From an uncultured Flavobacteriales bacterium (GTDB lineage Bacteria; Bacteroidota; Bacteroidia; Flavobacteriales; Crocinitomicaceae), in assembly GCA_946479985.1 (NCBI GenBank), contig CAMLIF010000020.1, positions 1 through 41,909 on the forward strand: a stretch of 41,909 nucleotides of DNA, written 5' to 3'. The position numbers were made by a program, and so were the translations under genes. A model generated the notes under the pieces. The model ran no database searches, was not told where the DNA came from, and saw only the letters and a list, made by a program, of their open reading frames with translations. The first letter of the stretch is position 1, and every line of letters starts with the position of its first letter. Positions 9,801 through 17,003 of the stretch are shown one piece after another.

Positions 9801-12195
9801 TACTTATGTTGCTGAAGGATTCTACGATATTGAAGTAGTAGTAACATCTGCTTTCGGATGTTTGGATTCGATTACGCATCAGATCGAAGTACGCGTACCA
9901 CCGGTTGCAGATTTCACCTTGTCTCCTGATTCTGCCTGTGCACCGGTTTTGGTTTCATTCACTGATCTTTCAACCGGACCTAGCCTGACATACAACTGGA
10001 ATTACGGAAACGGGAATACTTCGGGTGCAGCCGTGCCGGTAAATCAAACTTACAACCAGGGAGTTCTTGCCGATACAACTTATACAATCACGCTTCAGTT
10101 GACGAATTTCTGCGGAACTTCCACACACCAGGAAACAGTTGTTGCTATGCCTTCGCCAACCGCCATATTTGGTACGGCAACAGATGTGGCCTGTTCGCCG
10201 GTTGATCTGGAAATTGTAAACAACAGTCTCGGCTTACCGGATTCGTATTACTGGGATTTCGGAGACGGTTCGCCAACTTCAAACACTTCCGCAGCAACGT
10301 TAACGCATCAGTATACAACCGGTGTAAACGACACGATCTATACAATCACACTTGCCGTAACGAATGAATGCGGGACCGATACTGCACAGTATGATATTCA
10401 TGTTCTGCAAAACCAGGTTAACGCATTCTTCAATACAAGCATTACTTCGGGTTGTGTTCCTTTGACAGTTGACTTTACCCAGTTCTCGCAGGGATCAACA
10501 GTTTCAAACTGGGATTTCGATGATGGAAACGTTTCTTCAGCTTACAGTCCAACGCACACATTTACAACTCCCGGAACATATACGGTTCAATTGTTCGCGA
10601 ATGATGGTTGTGGCTACGATACAACTTCGGTTGTGATTACTGTAAACCCATCTCCGGTTGTGGCGTTTAATTCTTCGCCTGATTCGGTTTGTATAAACGA
10701 CTTGTTCACATTCCAGAATCAATCGGTTGGAGTAGCATCTTCAACCTGGGCATTCGGCGATGGTGATTCTTCGTTCTTAACGAATCCGACTCACGCTTAT
10801 AATGCAAGCGGAACCTATATAGTAACATTAACAGGCGTTAGCCAGACGAATGGTTGTACAGCTTCTGTTTCACATCCGATAGTTGTGAGTACGAACCCGG
10901 TTGCAGCGTTCACTATGAATCCTGATTCAGGTTGTGTGCCGTTAACGGTGAGTTTCCAGAATAACAGTACGAATACCGATTTCCAATCGTGGAATTTCGG
11001 CGACGGAAACTTGAGTACCGCGGTTTCGCCAACACATGTCTATACTTCATCCGGAAATTACACTGTTACACTTTATGTTGAAAATGCGAATGGCTGTTAT
11101 GACTCGTTACAGCAGACGGTGACTGTTTATCCATTACCGCTTGCCAATTTCAGTTATACAACCACCAATCCGTGCGTTCAGCCAATGGATGTAACCTTTA
11201 CGAATAACAGCACCGGGGCTTTGAGCTACGAATGGTTCTTCGGTGACGGACAAACATCTGCATTGACGAATCCGCAGCACAGCTATGCAAACGATGGGGT
11301 TTATGTCGTTGATCTTGTTGCCACAAGCTTATATGGCTGCACGGATACATTCAGTGTTCAGATTCAATCGTACCTGATGGCAGCCGCCTCGTTCACTTTA
11401 CCAAACGATTCGATTTGTGTGGGCGAACCTGTTACTTTCAATTCCACATCGAGCAATGCACTGAACTTAAGCTGGGATTTTGGCGACGGAACCATTCTTA
11501 CCGGTTCAACGGTTTCATATTCATTCCCGGGAAGCGGAACCTTCCCTGTAACATTAATTGCATACGGAGCAGGAGGCTGTAACGACACTGTTTTAGTCAA
11601 CCAGCCAATAGTTGTTATGCCGAACCCGGTTGCCGATTTCGACTTTGAGAATATTCAGAACCCGGATCCTTTAAGTGGAACGGTTGTCTTTACAAATACC
11701 TCGCAGGGAGCAGATTATTACTATTGGGAATTCGGGAATGGGAATTCTTCTGAGGAAGTTGATCCGATAGAGCGCTACAACCAATATGGCGAATTCGAAG
11801 TAATGTTAATTGCTGCCACTGAGTTTGGTTGTATAGATACAACATTCCAAACGGTTACGGTAGATTTCTTCTATGGCTTGTTTATTCCAAACGCAATGAG
11901 TCCGGGACATTCCGATTTCGAAGTCTCGAATTTCATTCCGAAAGGAGTAGGGCTTAAGACTTTCGAACTATTGATCTACGACGATTGGGGTAACCTGATC
12001 TGGTCTACAACTGCACTTGACGGCGAAGGACGTCCAACTGAGTACTGGGACGGAACTTTCAGAGGAGAACCGGTGCAACAGGATGCATACGTCTGGAAAG
12101 CAACCGCCACATTCCTGAACGAGAAAGTGTGGGAAGGAAAAGACTATAACAAAGGAGTATTGAAACGCTCAGGAACGGTAACAGTAATACGATAG
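3877..12195 (+). CDS. Giant PKD/Ig-like repeat adhesin with gliding-motility (T9SS type B) C-terminal domain
   Basis: 2772 residues, probably a cell-surface adhesin secreted by the type IX system. Layout: signal peptide 1-25 (ending AYSQ); one cysteine-bearing Ig-like module to about 105; PKD-type domains to about 650 (repeated WNFGD and W.FGDG motifs, strands ending YTVTLTV); Ig-like modules to about 810; then 15 modules of 71-77 residues carrying TPAGGTWSG and two cysteines each (about 819-1930); more PKD domains (about 1930-2660) with conserved FGDG; and a final CHU_C/gliding-motility-associated domain (about 2665-2772) starting FIPNAMSPG and containing YDDWGNLIW and DAYVWKA. This last domain is the type B sorting signal. 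The stop is followed 2 nt later by the PorP/SprF gene, the usual partner of such proteins. High Thr/Asn/Gly and almost no Lys in the repeat region. Ligand unknown. Confidence 0.93.
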   Translation: MQIVKGLTFLLSLVFLMNTENAYSQCIADAGADTSICLGASAQIGGIPAGTGNGPLTYLWSPATGLNDATLPNPVVTATVNQIYTLTVTDLDGDCSDQVSVTVDAVPAANFIINGNNGCANIPIQFTNTSTGTGLTYSWNFGDPASGSANTSNAINPVHLFNAFGTGSQNYTVTLVVTNAAGCSHSISQTVTINRIPNPALIDPIADMRNCDGSNFAMTVFDASATSSVSNYTIQWGDGSPDFNSPTFPGAGLSHTYSSAQIFNLVYIVTGTNGCSDTATYNIANITNPAIGAANPGATTGCGPITLCFPLSNYSANHPTTYYVVDYGDGSPRDTLPHPPPSSICHTYTTSSCGQPGNAYVFKMTAINLCDSSFASISPIRVYTGPEAHFNPPPTTACVNTNIFFQNTTITGFNTSCSASAVYQWNFGDGNTLTTATLTSPSHAYTAPGTYSVTLTVTNSCGTSSETHTICIEVLPVPSFTLSPNAGCVPFITTCTDASTFANTCNVTRVWTVLFNGSPCTPGTGSFSFVGGTNASSVNPQIQFNNSGNYTVRLTLTNSCGSVIFDRPVTAQKIPQISVNALASICANASASPVGVVNDCLESVDTYAWTFTGGVPASASTLAPGSVTYPTAGTFPVQFSATNACGTSTATTNIVINPLPPALNATVNTPICVGQAANFSSDPLPGGSYSWTNPVGAVVSTAQTFTIPSATVANAGNYTVTGTLNGCVGPPSTVNLAVNPIPVVTVDPPSATICTGESVILTASGASSFTWTPNTAISSTVGNPVTVNPTTTQTYTVTGLIGTCSGSVNVTITVNPLPVVNAGADTTVCDQPIPFQLGGATPAGGTWSGPNVSPSGQFTPAGAGTFTLTYSFTDVNGCTNTDTRDVTVISPTLAVAGPDFESCVGSTDVTLNGTPAGGIWTGINVTGGGVFSPNTPGTYYLVYTFGAGACINRDTLVATVVPLPVVDAGPNFTVCFDAGIQNLNGTPAGGTWAGSGITNPTGEFTPASAGAGTFILTYSYTDGITGCSNTDVLTAIVNPLPAVNAGIDTTVCNQPIPFQVWSTPAGGTWSGTDITAGGVFTPNGTGTFIVTYSFTDANGCTNTDSRDIIVNNPVVPDAGTDFSVCIDAPNVTLTPNPTGGTWSGPNVTPGGIYDPTVVATEQLVYTVGGGACLQHDTLLVTVNPLPIVDAGADITNCISVPTVNLNGTPTGGTWTGTGITDPTGEFSPPTSGTGTFNLTYTYTEPATGCTASDFLVSVVNPLPVVNAGNDTTLCDQPFPIQINGTPAAGTWSGPNVTATGVFTPSGTGTFNLTYSFTNGNGCTNTDVRIVTVNAPIQPGAGNDFALCIDAPNATLTPAPAGGTWTGPGVTSGGIFDPTIAGAFSLVYSLGSGNCLLTDTLVVTVNPLPVVDAGSDITNCISVPTVNLGGTPAGGTWTGTGITNSAGEFSPPTAGTGTFNLTYTYTEPTTGCTSSDFLVSVVNPLPVVNAGNDTTLCDQPFPVQFTGTPAGGTWSGPNVTAGGVFTPNGTGIFNLTYSFTNGNGCTNTDIRVVTVNAPIQPNAGNDIALCIDAPNATLTPAPTGGTWTGSGVTSGGIFDPTTAGAFTLVYSFGTGNCLLTDTLLVTVNPLPVVDAGTDFTVCIDAGIQNLNGTPAGGTWTGTGISNPAGQFNPATSGAGTFNLTYTYTNPATGCTSSDFLTATVNPLPVVNAGADTTLCNQPFPVQFTGTPTSGTWSGANVTATGVFTPSGTGSTTLTYTITSALGCSNSDTRIVTVVNPVPSNAGADEAACIDAPNVVLNGAPASGTWSGTDVTSGGIFNPTTAGTFTLVLSNGAGNCLMRDTLLFTVNPLPVVNAGPNVDFCPSDAPVNFSGTPAGGTWSGTGITNTTSGTFDPAVAPVGSHNIIYTFTDPVTGCLNRDTLIAAIHPFPTANFTFNPIICAGTATTLTNTSTLGSTYNWTFGDGGTSAAPSPSHTYVAEGFYDIEVVVTSAFGCLDSITHQIEVRVPPVADFTLSPDSACAPVLVSFTDLSTGPSLTYNWNYGNGNTSGAAVPVNQTYNQGVLADTTYTITLQLTNFCGTSTHQETVVAMPSPTAIFGTATDVACSPVDLEIVNNSLGLPDSYYWDFGDGSPTSNTSAATLTHQYTTGVNDTIYTITLAVTNECGTDTAQYDIHVLQNQVNAFFNTSITSGCVPLTVDFTQFSQGSTVSNWDFDDGNVSSAYSPTHTFTTPGTYTVQLFANDGCGYDTTSVVITVNPSPVVAFNSSPDSVCINDLFTFQNQSVGVASSTWAFGDGDSSFLTNPTHAYNASGTYIVTLTGVSQTNGCTASVSHPIVVSTNPVAAFTMNPDSGCVPLTVSFQNNSTNTDFQSWNFGDGNLSTAVSPTHVYTSSGNYTVTLYVENANGCYDSLQQTVTVYPLPLANFSYTTTNPCVQPMDVTFTNNSTGALSYEWFFGDGQTSALTNPQHSYANDGVYVVDLVATSLYGCTDTFSVQIQSYLMAAASFTLPNDSICVGEPVTFNSTSSNALNLSWDFGDGTILTGSTVSYSFPGSGTFPVTLIAYGAGGCNDTVLVNQPIVVMPNPVADFDFENIQNPDPLSGTVVFTNTSQGADYYYWEFGNGNSSEEVDPIERYNQYGEFEVMLIAATEFGCIDTTFQTVTVDFFYGLFIPNAMSPGHSDFEVSNFIPKGVGLKTFELLIYDDWGNLIWSTTALDGEGRPTEYWDGTFRGEPVQQDAYVWKATATFLNEKVWEGKDYNKGVLKRSGTVTVIR
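6331..9660 (+). repeat. Array of 15 TPxGGTW modules with a 666-bp tandem super-repeat
   Basis: Inside the adhesin gene. Modules of three types (A 77, B 74, C 71 residues) run B-C, then A-B-C four times, then A. The equivalent codon of module A starts at 6775, 7441, 8107, 8773 and 9439, exactly 666 bp apart each time (222 residues = 77+74+71). The leading B-C pair is one residue longer. The second and third super-units (7441-8106 and 8107-8772) are the most alike, with long stretches of near-identical DNA. Confidence 0.9.
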
Positions 12196-12197
12196 AG

Positions 12198-13247
12198 ATG
12201 AAAAGAATTTGTTTAATAGCAGCAGTTTTGATTTCGGGAGTATTACGTGCCCAGGATCCGAATTTCTCCCAGTTTTATAATAATCCGACTTATTATAATC
12301 CTGCAATGACAGGAATAAACAACGGAACTACGCTACGTTTCAATGCTCGAAATTTGTGGGGACCAATTCCCGGCAGGTTCAATACGTTTGCGGCTTCTGT
12401 TGATGCGCAATCAGTGTTTAAAATGGGATTGGGAATCAACGCGTATTCTGACGTGGGTGGTGAAGCATTACTGCGAACTACTGCTGGTTATCTCAACTAC
12501 TCATACCGCCCTGTCGACAGTAAGAACTGCATATTACAATTCGGAGCGAGCGGAGGATATGTAAACAAAAATATTGATTGGTCGAAGTTGAAGTTCTCTG
12601 ATCAATATGATGAAACACTGGGCGAAGTGCGTCCTTCTGCTTTTGCCAATCCGAATTATCAATCAATAGGTTATGTAGATTTTGGCGCAGGAGCAGTTAT
12701 TCGTTTCAACGGCGAGCCAAGACGAAACGGGAGGGGAAGTTTTGACCGGTTTATGGTAACATTGGGCGGAAGTGTACATCACTTATCGCAGCCAAAAGAT
12801 GGTTTTTTACAAGGCGAACAGCAATTGCCACTGAGAAGCATTTTTCACGGGAACATCAACCTGTTGTTCGATGAGGTAGTAATTGCTCCCGGAGCAGTTT
12901 ACGAAACGCAGAATCAGTTCAGAACTTTCTCTGCGGGTATCAACTTTGTAAACAAACCAATGACCTTTGGGCTTTGGTTCAGAAACAGAACAGCCGCATT
13001 AACCGGCAAACAGTTCGATTCATTCATCTTTGTTCTTGGCTATTCAGCACCGCCGAAAAGTGCCAGAAACTGGCGCGTGATGTATAACTACGATATTACC
13101 ATCTCCCGGTTAAAGACGAGTTCTTATGGAACGCATGAAATCAGTCTGATTATCGACTTCAACAACAGTATTTTGTTCAAGAAGATGGTTTCAAACCGCA
13201 ATGTGAAGAGAAGATTTCAGTGTCCGACGGATTTTGGAGGACTCTAG
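12198..13247 (+). CDS. PorP/SprF family type IX secretion membrane protein
   Basis: 349 residues with a signal peptide (to about residue 18, ending VLRAQ) followed by the family hallmark DPNFSQFYNNPTYYNPAMTG. The rest alternates as an outer-membrane beta-barrel. PorP/SprF proteins help secrete or attach large T9SS type B substrates at the surface, and their genes typically sit next to the substrate gene. Here the ATG follows the adhesin stop by 2 nt, so this copy is presumably dedicated to that adhesin (inference). The operon ends at a strong hairpin just downstream. Confidence 0.93.
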   Translation: MKRICLIAAVLISGVLRAQDPNFSQFYNNPTYYNPAMTGINNGTTLRFNARNLWGPIPGRFNTFAASVDAQSVFKMGLGINAYSDVGGEALLRTTAGYLNYSYRPVDSKNCILQFGASGGYVNKNIDWSKLKFSDQYDETLGEVRPSAFANPNYQSIGYVDFGAGAVIRFNGEPRRNGRGSFDRFMVTLGGSVHHLSQPKDGFLQGEQQLPLRSIFHGNINLLFDEVVIAPGAVYETQNQFRTFSAGINFVNKPMTFGLWFRNRTAALTGKQFDSFIFVLGYSAPPKSARNWRVMYNYDITISRLKTSSYGTHEISLIIDFNNSILFKKMVSNRNVKRRFQCPTDFGGL

Positions 13248-13254
13248 TTTCTAA

Positions 13255-13292
13255 AACCAGTCGGGGTGAAAAATTTTTCACCCCGACTGGTT
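13255..13292. terminator. Bidirectional terminator between the adhesin operon and clpB
   Basis: A perfect 38-nt palindrome with 19-nt arms (AACCAGTCGGGGTGAAAAA and its complement) lies between two convergent genes, 8 nt after the PorP/SprF stop and 12 nt before the clpB stop. It has A-rich DNA on the left and T-rich DNA on the right, so it can work on both strands. Confidence 0.88.
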
Positions 13293-13303
13293 ATTAACAT
13301 TGT

Positions 13304-15925
13304 TTATTTTTCTTCGTCTGATGAAATCGCTTTTCTGAAAACAATCTTCCCGTCAAAAATATCCATTACAAGCACTTGCGAAGTATCAATTGTTCCACTT
13401 AGAATGGCTTTCGACAATTCATTTAAAACTTGCTTTTGAATGACACGTTTCACTGGTCGTGCTCCGAAATGCGGATCGTAACCGGCTTCTACCAGGTGAT
13501 CTTTGGCTTCTTCCGTCATTTGAAGATTAATTCCTTTCTCCACCAGCATTTTCGTAAGCTGATCGAGCTGCAATTGCACGATCTGACGAACGTAACGTTT
13601 ATTCAACGGAGTAAAGACAATGGTTTCATCAATACGGTTCAAAAACTCCGGACGAATGGTCTGTTTCAACAATTCCATTACTTTGAATTTCGCTTTCTCC
13701 ATTGCTTCGGGAAGACCTTCTTCTTTCACACCTTCAAAGCTTTCCTGGATCAAATGCGATCCTAAATTGGAAGTCATAATGATGATCGTGTTTTTGAAAT
13801 TCACGGTTCTGCCTTTGTTATCTGTCAATCGACCGTCATCTAAAACCTGGAGCATGATATTGAACACGTCCGGATGGGCTTTTTCGATTTCGTCAAGTAA
13901 AACGATCGAGTAGGGACGTCGGCGAACTGCTTCTGTCAACTGACCACCTTCATCATAACCAACGTATCCCGGAGGCGCTCCCACTAATCGGCTTACGCTG
14001 TGTTTTTCCTGGTATTCCGACATATCGATTCGCGTCATAGCGTTTTCGTCGTTAAACAGGAAGTCGGCCAGAGCTTTGGCTAATTCTGTTTTACCAACCC
14101 CGGTTGGACCGAGAAATATAAATGAGCCTATTGGTTTACGCATATCCTGCAATCCGGCCCTGCTTCTTCGAACGGCATCTGAAAGCGCGGTTATGGCTTC
14201 TTCCTGACCAACTACGCGTTTCCCTAATTCGTCTTCTAAACGAAGCAGTTTGGAAACTTCGCTTTCAATCATTTTATTTACCGGGATTCCTGTCCATTTA
14301 GAAACAACATCTGCAATTTCTTCGGTATCTACTTCCTCCTTGATAAGTTTCGAGCTTGACTGCATTTCCAGCAGTTTGGCTTTGTTTTCTTCCAATTTGG
14401 CTTCTGCTTCCTTGATTTTTCCGTAACGGATTTCAGCTACTTTTCCATAATCGCCTGCACGTTCTGCCTGGTCTGCTTCCAGTTTTAAGGCTTCAATGAG
14501 TTCTTTGGTTTTCTGAACACCGTCAACGATGTCGCGTTCTGCCTGCCATTTGGCTTTAAAGGCATTGCGCTGATCTTCGAGTGTTGCAAGTTCTTTTCCA
14601 AGTGAATCGAGTTTTGCCTGATCGTTTTCACGTTTAATTGCTTCACGTTCGATCTCCAGCTGCATAATTCTGCGTTCCAATTCATCGAGTTCTTCCGGTT
14701 TGGAATTGATTTCCATACGCAATTTAGAAGCCGCTTCATCAATTAAGTCGATTGCTTTATCAGGTAAATGACGTTCGGTAATGTATCGTTGTGAAAGCTC
14801 TACCGCAGCAATAATTGCTGCATCTTTGATGAGAACTTTGTGATGGTTTTCGTATTTCTCCTTGATTCCGCGAAGAATGGAAATAGCATCTTCCGTATCA
14901 GGCTCATCAACAAGAACTGGCTGGAAACGACGAACCAGGGCTTTGTCTTTTTCAAAGTACTTTTGGTATTCACTCAGCGTTGTCGCTCCAACTGCGCGTA
15001 ATTCGCCTCTGGCCAAAGCCGGTTTCAGAATGTTTGCAGCATCCATTGCACCTTCGCCACCTCCTCCGGCGCCTACCAGGGTATGAATTTCGTCAATGAA
15101 GAGAATAATCTCGCCATCTGCATTAGTTACTTCTTTTACAACTGCTTTTAAACGTTCTTCGAATTCACCTTTAAATTTGGCTCCTGCAATCAATGCTCCC
15201 ATATCAAGGGAATAAACAATTTTCGATTTCAGATTCTCGGGAACGTCGCCATCAACAATCCGATGTGCCAATCCCTCTGCGATTGCTGTTTTACCCACTC
15301 CCGGCTCACCAATTAAAATGGGGTTATTCTTTGTACGGCGCGTAAGAATTTGCAAAACACGTCTGATCTCATCGTCGCGGCCAATTACAGGATCTAATTT
15401 TCCCGCTTTCGCCATTTCGTTCAGATTCTTCGCATATTTCTCAAGCGATTTATAGGTTCCTTCCTGTTGATTTGATGTCACTTTATCTCCTTTTCTAAGT
15501 TCTTGTATTTGTTTCTCTACTTTCTTTTTATCCAGTTTGGCATCTTTCAGCAATTTACCAATTTGATCATTCCCATCTACCAATGCTAAAAAGAGCATTT
15601 CAATTGCAACGTATTCATCACCATTCGCTTTGGCAAACTGAATGGCTTTTTGAAGTGTTTGCTGTGCTGTGGAAGAAAGGAATAGCTGTCCGCCTTCTAC
15701 TTTTGAAATCCCTTTAATGATACTATCAACCGTTTGGTTCAGAATTCCTTTATCGATTTCGTTTTGCTGAAGAATATAGGGGACTACATCCTGGTCCTGC
15801 ATCAGAATCCCCTTCAGGATATGCACATTTTCAATTGCGGGATGTTTTTCCTGCGCGGCAAGTTCCTGCGCAAATCCAAGTACCTCCTGTGTTTTTATTG
15901 TAAATTGATTTGTGTCCATTTTCAT
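13304..15925 (-). CDS. clpB: ATP-dependent disaggregase chaperone ClpB
   Basis: Hsp100-family disaggregase that extracts polypeptides from aggregates with DnaK. About 871-873 residues, the normal family length. Order: N-terminal Clp repeat domain; first AAA+ domain with Walker A GEPGVGKT and Walker [15 protein letters not shown]; the coiled-coil middle domain (rich in E, K, L) that distinguishes ClpB from ClpA/ClpC; second AAA+ domain with GPTGVGKT and [14 protein letters not shown]-terminal D2-small domain with GARPVKR. A GTG at 15937 in the same frame is less likely: it falls inside an inverted repeat, and the family begins at MDTNQFT (ATG 15919) or the ATG at 15925. Probably heat-inducible through that repeat (inference). 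Confidence 0.95.
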   Translation of the reverse strand: MKMDTNQFTIKTQEVLGFAQELAAQEKHPAIENVHILKGILMQDQDVVPYILQQNEIDKGILNQTVDSIIKGISKVEGGQLFLSSTAQQTLQKAIQFAKANGDEYVAIEMLFLALVDGNDQIGKLLKDAKLDKKKVEKQIQELRKGDKVTSNQQEGTYKSLEKYAKNLNEMAKAGKLDPVIGRDDEIRRVLQILTRRTKNNPILIGEPGVGKTAIAEGLAHRIVDGDVPENLKSKIVYSLDMGALIAGAKFKGEFEERLKAVVKEVTNADGEIILFIDEIHTLVGAGGGGEGAMDAANILKPALARGELRAVGATTLSEYQKYFEKDKALVRRFQPVLVDEPDTEDAISILRGIKEKYENHHKVLIKDAAIIAAVELSQRYITERHLPDKAIDLIDEAASKLRMEINSKPEELDELERRIMQLEIEREAIKRENDQAKLDSLGKELATLEDQRNAFKAKWQAERDIVDGVQKTKELIEALKLEADQAERAGDYGKVAEIRYGKIKEAEAKLEENKAKLLEMQSSSKLIKEEVDTEEIADVVSKWTGIPVNKMIESEVSKLLRLEDELGKRVVGQEEAITALSDAVRRSRAGLQDMRKPIGSFIFLGPTGVGKTELAKALADFLFNDENAMTRIDMSEYQEKHSVSRLVGAPPGYVGYDEGGQLTEAVRRRPYSIVLLDEIEKAHPDVFNIMLQVLDDGRLTDNKGRTVNFKNTIIIMTSNLGSHLIQESFEGVKEEGLPEAMEKAKFKVMELLKQTIRPEFLNRIDETIVFTPLNKRYVRQIVQLQLDQLTKMLVEKGINLQMTEEAKDHLVEAGYDPHFGARPVKRVIQKQVLNELSKAILSGTIDTSQVLVMDIFDGKIVFRKAISSDEEK

Positions 15926-15929
15926 AAAT

Positions 15930-15951
15930 TTTGACACATTATTTCGTCAAA
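15930..15951. promoter_or_regulatory. Inverted repeat just upstream of clpB, candidate stress operator
   Basis: TTTGAC-N10-GTCAAA, a perfect 6-bp dyad separated by one helical turn, lies 4-26 nt upstream of the likely clpB ATG. Its position and symmetry suggest a dimeric regulator. No known heat-shock operator (for example CIRCE) is matched. Confidence 0.4.
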
Positions 15952-16085
15952 TCATGAACCAAATAGCTTTTACAGATTGTTTTACGACAAAATGACGGTT
16001 AACGGGAAACAGAAGAGACAAAACGGCAGTTTGCAGTTCAGGAGAATCTTCTGAAATTAGTCATTCATAATTCGCAATTCTGAAT

Positions 16086-16093
16086 TATCTTTG
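16086..16093 (+). promoter_or_regulatory. -7 box (TATCTTTG) of the 36-residue ORF
   Basis: An exact match to TAnnTTTG. It ends 4 nt before the ATG at 16098, so transcription would begin at or next to the start codon. No clear -33 TTG is seen at the expected distance. Confidence 0.45.
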
Positions 16094-16097
16094 GGGA

Positions 16098-16208
16098 ATG
16101 AAATCGTTGATAGAATCTATTCGTAAAATAGCGCCTTACATTGTTGATTTTTGGCAATATCTTGCAATCATAATCATCTTTGCAATAGCGGCTATTTTTG
16201 TGTTATAG
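16098..16208 (+). CDS. Putative 36-residue single-helix membrane miniprotein
   Basis: ATG-to-TAG frame encoding a short amphipathic N terminus (MKSLIESIRKIAPYIVDFW) followed by a strongly hydrophobic helix rich in Ile, Ala and Phe that ends at the C terminus. It is shorter than ordinary gene-calling cut-offs. Support comes from a perfect TAnnTTTG box directly upstream and a sensible membrane topology (short cytoplasmic or surface-lying helix plus one transmembrane segment). The last 6 nt overlap the end of the convergent outer-membrane gene. No homology is claimed; it may be a small regulatory or toxin-like membrane peptide, or chance. Confidence 0.45.
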   Translation: MKSLIESIRKIAPYIVDFWQYLAIIIIFAIAAIFVL

Positions 16209-17003
16209 CATGAACGCTAAACCTGCAAACAAATTCACGTACTGCTGGTTTAGACTCTTCCTTACGTTTGCATCGTTATTTTGTTGGCTAGAGCTGTAAC
16301 TCATTATTTTATGGGAATCAATGTCATTAAAGTTACCGATTGTAAGGTTATACCTTAATCCATAAGACAAGAACAGGCGATCTGAAAGCGGTTGTTTAAT
16401 TTTCAGCGTATAGGTTAAACCAATGGCTTTATACTTCGCTTCTTTGTTGTAAATAACAGATTTATTTTCGTCAATCTCTTGTTGATTGCTTGGGTCTTCT
16501 GCAACTACCAAATAGTCTTTTGTTATCAGGTTCGTAGATTGATACCCGAAACCAATCTCATGAGAAAGACCGGCTGGCTTCGTGAATCGTTCATTAGAAA
16601 TAATCAATGTTGGTTGAATATTGATAGTTCTAAGTTTGAACGATTCCATTTTTTGAACATTAATAAATAAATCATTAATAGGAAAACTTGCGTAATCAGC
16701 AGATGAAAGTCCTTTACTTTCCGTAGTGTAGATTCCGCCGTACAAAGCAAATGAAACTGACTTTTTAGAAAGCAGGGAAACACCACCTAAAAAACCGAAA
16801 TCGAATTTATTGGTCGTTTTTCGAAGCGAACCATTCATTTCCTTATAATAATTGGGTTCAGAACCAAGCCTGTTGTAAACCATAGGAATACGGCCAAGAG
16901 CGCCAATTTCCACCATTACTTTGCGCCCGAAATAGCCTGATTGGGCAAAAAGCACGGAACTATTTGTAAGTATGATGAGTGTAAAAAATATAAGTGCTTT
17001 CAT
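16203..17003 (-). CDS. Putative outer-membrane beta-barrel protein
   Basis: 266 residues: signal peptide 1-20 (ending SVLFAQ), then alternating hydrophobic/polar strands with repeated G-F/Y-G pairs (for example FGFLGGVSLL, FALYGGIY, IGFGYQS, LSYGLRYNL) and a C-terminal strand ending FAGLAFML, as expected for an outer-membrane barrel. It has no specific family motif that I recognise. Its ATG overlaps the TAA of the M48 protease gene by one base (TAATG), so the two are translationally coupled and may act together at the envelope (inference). Confidence 0.7.
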   Translation of the reverse strand: MKALIFFTLIILTNSSVLFAQSGYFGRKVMVEIGALGRIPMVYNRLGSEPNYYKEMNGSLRKTTNKFDFGFLGGVSLLSKKSVSFALYGGIYTTESKGLSSADYASFPINDLFINVQKMESFKLRTINIQPTLIISNERFTKPAGLSHEIGFGYQSTNLITKDYLVVAEDPSNQQEIDENKSVIYNKEAKYKAIGLTYTLKIKQPLSDRLFLSYGLRYNLTIGNFNDIDSHKIMSYSSSQQNNDANVRKSLNQQYVNLFAGLAFML

